Positions 5,478 through 7,765 of a DNA stretch of 7,765 nucleotides are shown here, in pieces. The notes beneath the pieces are model-generated. The model did not search any database and had not been told where the DNA came from. It was given only the letters and a program-made list of their open reading frames with translations. Location of the stretch: the NCBI GenBank assembly GCA_964579245.1, contig CAZOFY010000086.1:1-7765 (forward strand). The letters are read 5' to 3'. How positions within the stretch are numbered: the first letter of the stretch is position 1; each line of letters opens with the position of its first letter. The stretch comes from Firm-13 sp964579245. Lineage in GTDB: Bacteria; Bacillota; Clostridia; Saccharofermentanales; Saccharofermentanaceae. Position numbers and translations under genes: made by a program.

Positions 5478-6163
5478 CAGAGTTTCTGGATCATATATCG
5501 AGGATTATCACGGATAGCGGCTGGCTGGCCCCTTTGTTGGCGATTCTGGCCGGTATTCTGACCTCTTTTACACCATGCTCCCTGTCGAGCATACCTCTGG
5601 TGATCAGCGTGGTGGGGAACACAGAGCGACGCGATACCAAGCGAGCGTTTCTCTTGTCCCTGACCTATGTGGCCGGACAAGCCATCACTTTCACGGTGCT
5701 CGGGATTGTCGCTTCTGTGATGGGACGTCTGATTGGGAATACCGGGTCCTGGTGGTACATCGTACTGGGTATATTGATGGTGCTGATGGCGCTGCAGACC
5801 TGGGGGCTTTTCGAGATCATTCCTTCGAGCTATCTGGTATCGAAGAACACAAAGAAAGGCTTTATCGGAGCATTTCTGGCAGGAATCCTCGGCGGAATAT
5901 TCTCTTCGCCTTGCTCCACGCCGGTCCTGATCGTTCTTCTGGCCGTCGTCGCGGGCCAGGGAAACATACTGTGGGGCGGACTTCTCTTACTACTTTATGC
6001 TGTTGGTCACGGTATTCTTGCCCTAATCGCCGGCACCTCGGTAAGCTTTGTGCAGAAGCTCTCCCAAAGCAAGAAATATGGGCCGCTTAGCATGGCGCTG
6101 AAAATCGTGATGGGTATCCTGATCTTACTGATTGGCTTTTATATGTTTTACTTGGGATTTTGA
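5474..6163 (+). CDS. ccdA: CcdA/DsbD-type transmembrane thiol electron transporter
   Basis: A 229-residue protein with six probable membrane helices, the size of CcdA. The two family half motifs are present: TSFTPCSLSSIPL (30-41, Cys35) in the first helix, and FSSPCSTPVLIVLLA (143-157, Cys147) in the fourth. These cysteines shuttle reducing equivalents from a cytoplasmic thioredoxin to an outside thiol protein. Its ATG overlaps the thioredoxin stop as ATGA (5474-5477). It is followed after 22 bp by a small CxxC protein that could be its cytoplasmic donor. No cytochrome c genes are nearby, so a role in this operon's redox relay is more likely than cytochrome maturation. The symbol is given for the family, not for a proven cytochrome role. 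Confidence 0.92.
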   Translation: MTEFLDHISRIITDSGWLAPLLAILAGILTSFTPCSLSSIPLVISVVGNTERRDTKRAFLLSLTYVAGQAITFTVLGIVASVMGRLIGNTGSWWYIVLGILMVLMALQTWGLFEIIPSSYLVSKNTKKGFIGAFLAGILGGIFSSPCSTPVLIVLLAVVAGQGNILWGGLLLLLYAVGHGILALIAGTSVSFVQKLSQSKKYGPLSMALKIVMGILILLIGFYMFYLGF

Positions 6164-6185
6164 TCGAAAAGAAGGAGGCAAACCT

Positions 6186-6512
6186 ATGGCGTTATTCTGG
6201 AAAAAAGACAAGAAAGAAACAGAGGCTGCACAGCAAGGCGGGCACGCACCGAGCGAGTCGGTTGCGGGAGCAAAAGTCAAGGTATTAGGTAGCGGCTGTG
6301 CAAAATGCAATCAACTGGAGCAGGCGACAAAATCAGCGCTTCAAGAGCTTGGGATGGACCCCGCTATCGAGCACGTAACGGATTTTGTTCAGATCGCTTC
6401 CTATGGAGTGATGTCAACTCCGGCCCTCGTAATGGACGGAAAGGTCCTATCCTACGGAAAAGTTCTCAGCAAGGACGAAGTGGTGAAGCTGATCCGGGAG
6501 GCTCAGGCGTAA
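6186..6512 (+). CDS. Small thioredoxin-like redox-active disulfide protein (CAKC)
   Basis: A 108-residue cytoplasmic protein of the MTH895/TM0996 'redox-active disulfide protein' family. The domain starts at about residue 29 with VKVLGSGCAKCNQLEQ (redox pair Cys38-Cys41), followed by a helix, the strand IEHVTDF, and the cis-proline loop MSTPALVMDGKV (Pro79). An N-terminal polar tail (residues 4-28, rich in Lys, Glu and Gln) precedes it. ATG 6186 is chosen because AAGGAGG (6172-6178) lies seven bases upstream. An upstream in-frame ATG at 6132 would overlap ccdA and lacks such a site. It is the last gene of the operon and is followed by a terminator. A natural role is to pass electrons from the cell's thiol pool to CcdA, though it could instead bind the metal or metalloid through its CxxC. 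Confidence 0.9.
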   Translation: MALFWKKDKKETEAAQQGGHAPSESVAGAKVKVLGSGCAKCNQLEQATKSALQELGMDPAIEHVTDFVQIASYGVMSTPALVMDGKVLSYGKVLSKDEVVKLIREAQA

Positions 6513-6533
6513 GAGCATATGCGTAAGGATGAG

Positions 6534-6577
6534 AAAGGAGAACGGGCGGCATCTGCCTTCTGTTCTCCTTTGTTGTT
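6534..6577 (+). terminator. Terminator of the arsR-permease-redox operon
   Basis: AAAGGAGAAC (6534-6543) pairs perfectly with GTTCTCCTTT (6562-6571). The loop contains a weaker inner GGC/GCC stem. The tail TGTTGTT is short and broken by G, but the A-rich 5' side of the stem favours termination. It stands 21 bases after the last stop codon, and the second mosaic repeat begins at its end. Confidence 0.75.
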
Positions 6578-6596
6578 GGCTTAAGCCCGTTTCGCG
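6573..6596 (+). repeat. Left-boundary motif of mosaic repeat, copy 2
   Basis: TTGTT followed by GGCTTAAGCCCGTTTCGCG (6578-6596) matches 2666-2689 at 22 of 24 positions. As in copy 1, it starts inside the tail of an intrinsic terminator and opens a long gene-free repeat region. Confidence 0.75.
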
Positions 6597-6619
6597 ACAA
6601 ACGTGCGCGAAATAAAAAA

Positions 6620-7044
6620 CACCTGCTATGCGGGTGGTGGGCAAGCTGGGATACACAGATTTGCTCTTCGTAATTCAGTTGAGCGCCAACGAGTGCGCCC
6701 CCCCACCCGCGCTACGTGTAGAGGGCAAGAGGAGACACCAATAAACCACCCACTCTGCGCGTGGTGGGCAAGCTAGGATACCAGAAATTGTTCTTCGTAA
6801 GCCCGTTTCGCGACAAACGCTTGCGCCCCCACCCGCGCTACGTGTAGAGGGCAAAAGGAGATACCAATAAACCACCCTGCTCCGCGCGAGGAGGGTAAGC
6901 GGGGATACCAGAAATTGTTCTTCGTAAGCAAGCTGATTGCAACGAGCGCGAACCCCCACCCGCTCTGCGCGTGGAAGGTAAGCTTTGTCTAATTCTCTGG
7001 TTGTCGTAACATCACCCCACCCGCTCTGCGCGTGGAAGGTAAGC
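6620..7044 (+). repeat. Cluster of CACCCGC hairpin repeats with 127-bp tandem unit
   Basis: At least seven related cores start at 6620, 6704, 6737, 6830, 6863, 6957 and 7018. The best form, CACCCGCTCTGCGCGTGG plus AAGGTAAGC, occurs identically at 6957 and 7018. Most can fold as a short hairpin (for example CCAC-CGC with GCG-GTGG around TCT). A tandem unit of 126-127 bp covers 6704-6829 and 6830-6956; it contains two cores 33 bp apart and the identical segment GGATACCAGAAATTG plus TTCTTCGTAAGC. Spacing between cores is irregular (84, 33, 93, 33, 94, 61) and cores are degenerate, so this is not a normal CRISPR array. No cas gene is present in the window. Confidence 0.7.
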
Positions 7045-7129
7045 GGATATGCAAAAAACTGCCCTTTGTATTAGTGTGGAGCTGTTCAAGCCTCTAGGAA
7101 CAGGAAATAAGTCCTAAACCTATTTTCTC

Positions 7130-7435
7130 TCAATGAGCACCTACTAAATTGGCAAAATATGGCTTTTCGTATGTGCATCAATGAGTAATAAATGTGTTAT
7201 TTGTCATTGAGTACAGACTAAACAGGCGAAATATGACTTTTAGTATGTGCATCAATGAGCAAAAACGAGGATATTCGTCAATGATTACCTGCTAAATCGC
7301 GAAAAATGTTGAATTAGTAGGTATTAGGGCGTGCGAGACGATATATATTGTCAATGAATACCATCAAAATCCTTGAGAATCGGTCATTTAGAATGTATTA
7401 GATTGTGATACAGAGTGATAATGCGTCATTTCTTA
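7130..7435 (+). repeat. ~74-bp tandem array of alternating modules, copy 2
   Basis: Four degenerate periods of 74, 74, 73 and 85 bp are visible. Long modules lie at 7130-7177, 7204-7251, 7278-7324 and about 7351-7400. Short modules lie at 7178-7203, 7252-7277, 7325-7350 and about 7401-7435. The first three short modules are exactly 26 nt, as in copy 1. Several long modules have complementary ends: GTACAGACTAAA with TTTAGTATGTGC (7213 side with 7240 side), and TACCTGCTAA with TTAGTAGGTA inside 7278-7324. The array has one period more than copy 1 and its modules are more divergent. Confidence 0.75.
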
Positions 7436-7499
7436 TCAATAATTACCATGCGGAAAGCCTGTTTTCTGCTTTTTAGTATGTATAACTATGTGATGCCCC
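7436..7499 (+). repeat. Terminal hairpin module of mosaic repeat, copy 2
   Basis: It matches 2866-2929 at 61 of 64 positions. CATGCGGAAAGC pairs with GCTTTTTAGTATG with three G-U pairs and one bulged base. It ends the tandem array and is followed, as in copy 1, by a hairpin-rich segment. Confidence 0.75.
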
Positions 7500-7507
7500 G
7501 ACAATTA

Positions 7508-7524
7508 ATATCAATTATTGATAT
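7508..7524 (+). repeat. AT-rich inverted repeat in copy 2
   Basis: ATATCAA (7508-7514) and TTGATAT (7518-7524) pair perfectly around TTA. It lies in about 27 extra bases that copy 1 lacks at the matching place. Its half sites resemble those of the operon's ArsR-type operator, but no promoter boxes or gene start are visible beside it. Confidence 0.35.
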
Positions 7525-7544
7525 ATATGCATCAAAATTAATTT

Positions 7545-7765
7545 GGAGACCATTTTGAGCGAAGCAAGTAATGCAGGAGTCCATTCAAGGGAAAAGCCAA
7601 ACCGTCATTTGCAGCCGTCTTGGATCACACAAGAAGGAGATGCCACCACAAATGCCAAAGCGACACCAGCTGTACAGGCTTGAACGAATGTGAAAAGCCA
7701 GCGCCTCTTGACGCTGGCAAGTAACACGGGCTTTCAGACGCCGGCAAGTGTCAAGGATTTATTGC
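7545..7765 (+). repeat. Hairpin cluster of mosaic repeat, copy 2 (partial)
   Basis: The segment aligns with 2980-3170 through ordered blocks: AGCAAGTAAT (7564 on), TTCAAGGGA, CACAAGAAG, GATGCCACC and CGCTGGCAAGTAACA. GCCAGCG (7697-7703) and CGCTGGC (7712-7718) form a perfect stem where copy 1 has one G-U pair. No open frame of note is present. The window ends inside it, so the right end of this copy and any gene beyond it are unseen. Confidence 0.55.

Noticed and set aside
6132..6185. Upstream ATG for the last operon gene, adding 18 residues
   Set aside because: The extension overlaps ccdA, its sequence is the out-of-frame reading of the ccdA end, and a strong AAGGAGG is placed for ATG 6186.
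6675..6959. 94-codon open frame on the minus strand with internally repeated peptide (LLLPSTRSAGGGA)
   Set aside because: The repeated peptide is only the translation of the 127-bp DNA repeat. There is no ribosome site or recognisable domain.
6620..7044. CRISPR array
   Set aside because: Repeats are degenerate, spacing is irregular, and the intervening sequences are themselves repeated. No cas gene is visible.

Overview
The window looks like a chromosomal stretch of a Bacillota (Firmicutes) bacterium of roughly even GC. This rests on several strong AGGAGG-type ribosome binding sites, -35/-10 promoters at or near consensus, tRNA genes that encode their own CCA ends, and Rho-independent terminators. 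A GH26 glycosidase beside a thiol-redox/metalloid operon would fit an anaerobe from gut, rumen or mouth (Negativicutes or clostridial relatives), but I cannot name the genus.

Layout. 1-243: a tRNA-Cys(GCA) unit with its own promoter and terminator. 294-2465: two co-directional genes, a HEAT-like repeat protein and a cytoplasmic GH26 (beta-mannanase-type) glycoside hydrolase. 2513-2667: a tRNA-Gly(GCC) unit with a full-consensus promoter and its own terminator. 2668-3204: a gene-free mosaic repeat, made of a strict 75-bp tandem array (26+49 nt modules), a conserved hairpin module and a cluster of short hairpins. 3228-3495: decayed coding sequence, including the 3' end of a GNAT acetyltransferase. 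3482-6577: a five-gene operon of ArsR-type repressor, DUF318/ArsP-type permease with a CxC motif, membrane-anchored thioredoxin (CGPC), CcdA/DsbD-type electron carrier and a small cytoplasmic redox-active disulfide protein (CAKC), closed by a terminator. 6578-7765: a second, longer and partly different copy of the mosaic repeat, running off the window.

How the genes may work together. The ArsR-like protein probably binds a 12+12 inverted repeat over the transcription start and the gene's 5' end, and releases it when a thiophilic metal or metalloid is bound. The permease would export that species. CcdA would carry reducing equivalents from the small cytoplasmic CxxC protein to the external thioredoxin. 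That would keep a cysteine-rich permease, or an outside substrate, reduced.

The least explained part is the pair of mosaic repeats around the operon. Both begin just after a transcription terminator with nearly the same 24-nt sequence. Both carry alternating ~49/26-nt modules with different numbers of periods. Both end the array with a 64-nt module that differs at only three bases, all compatible with one hairpin. I see no transposase, integrase or cas gene in the window, so whether these are mobile elements, structured RNA or simple intergenic repeats stays open.
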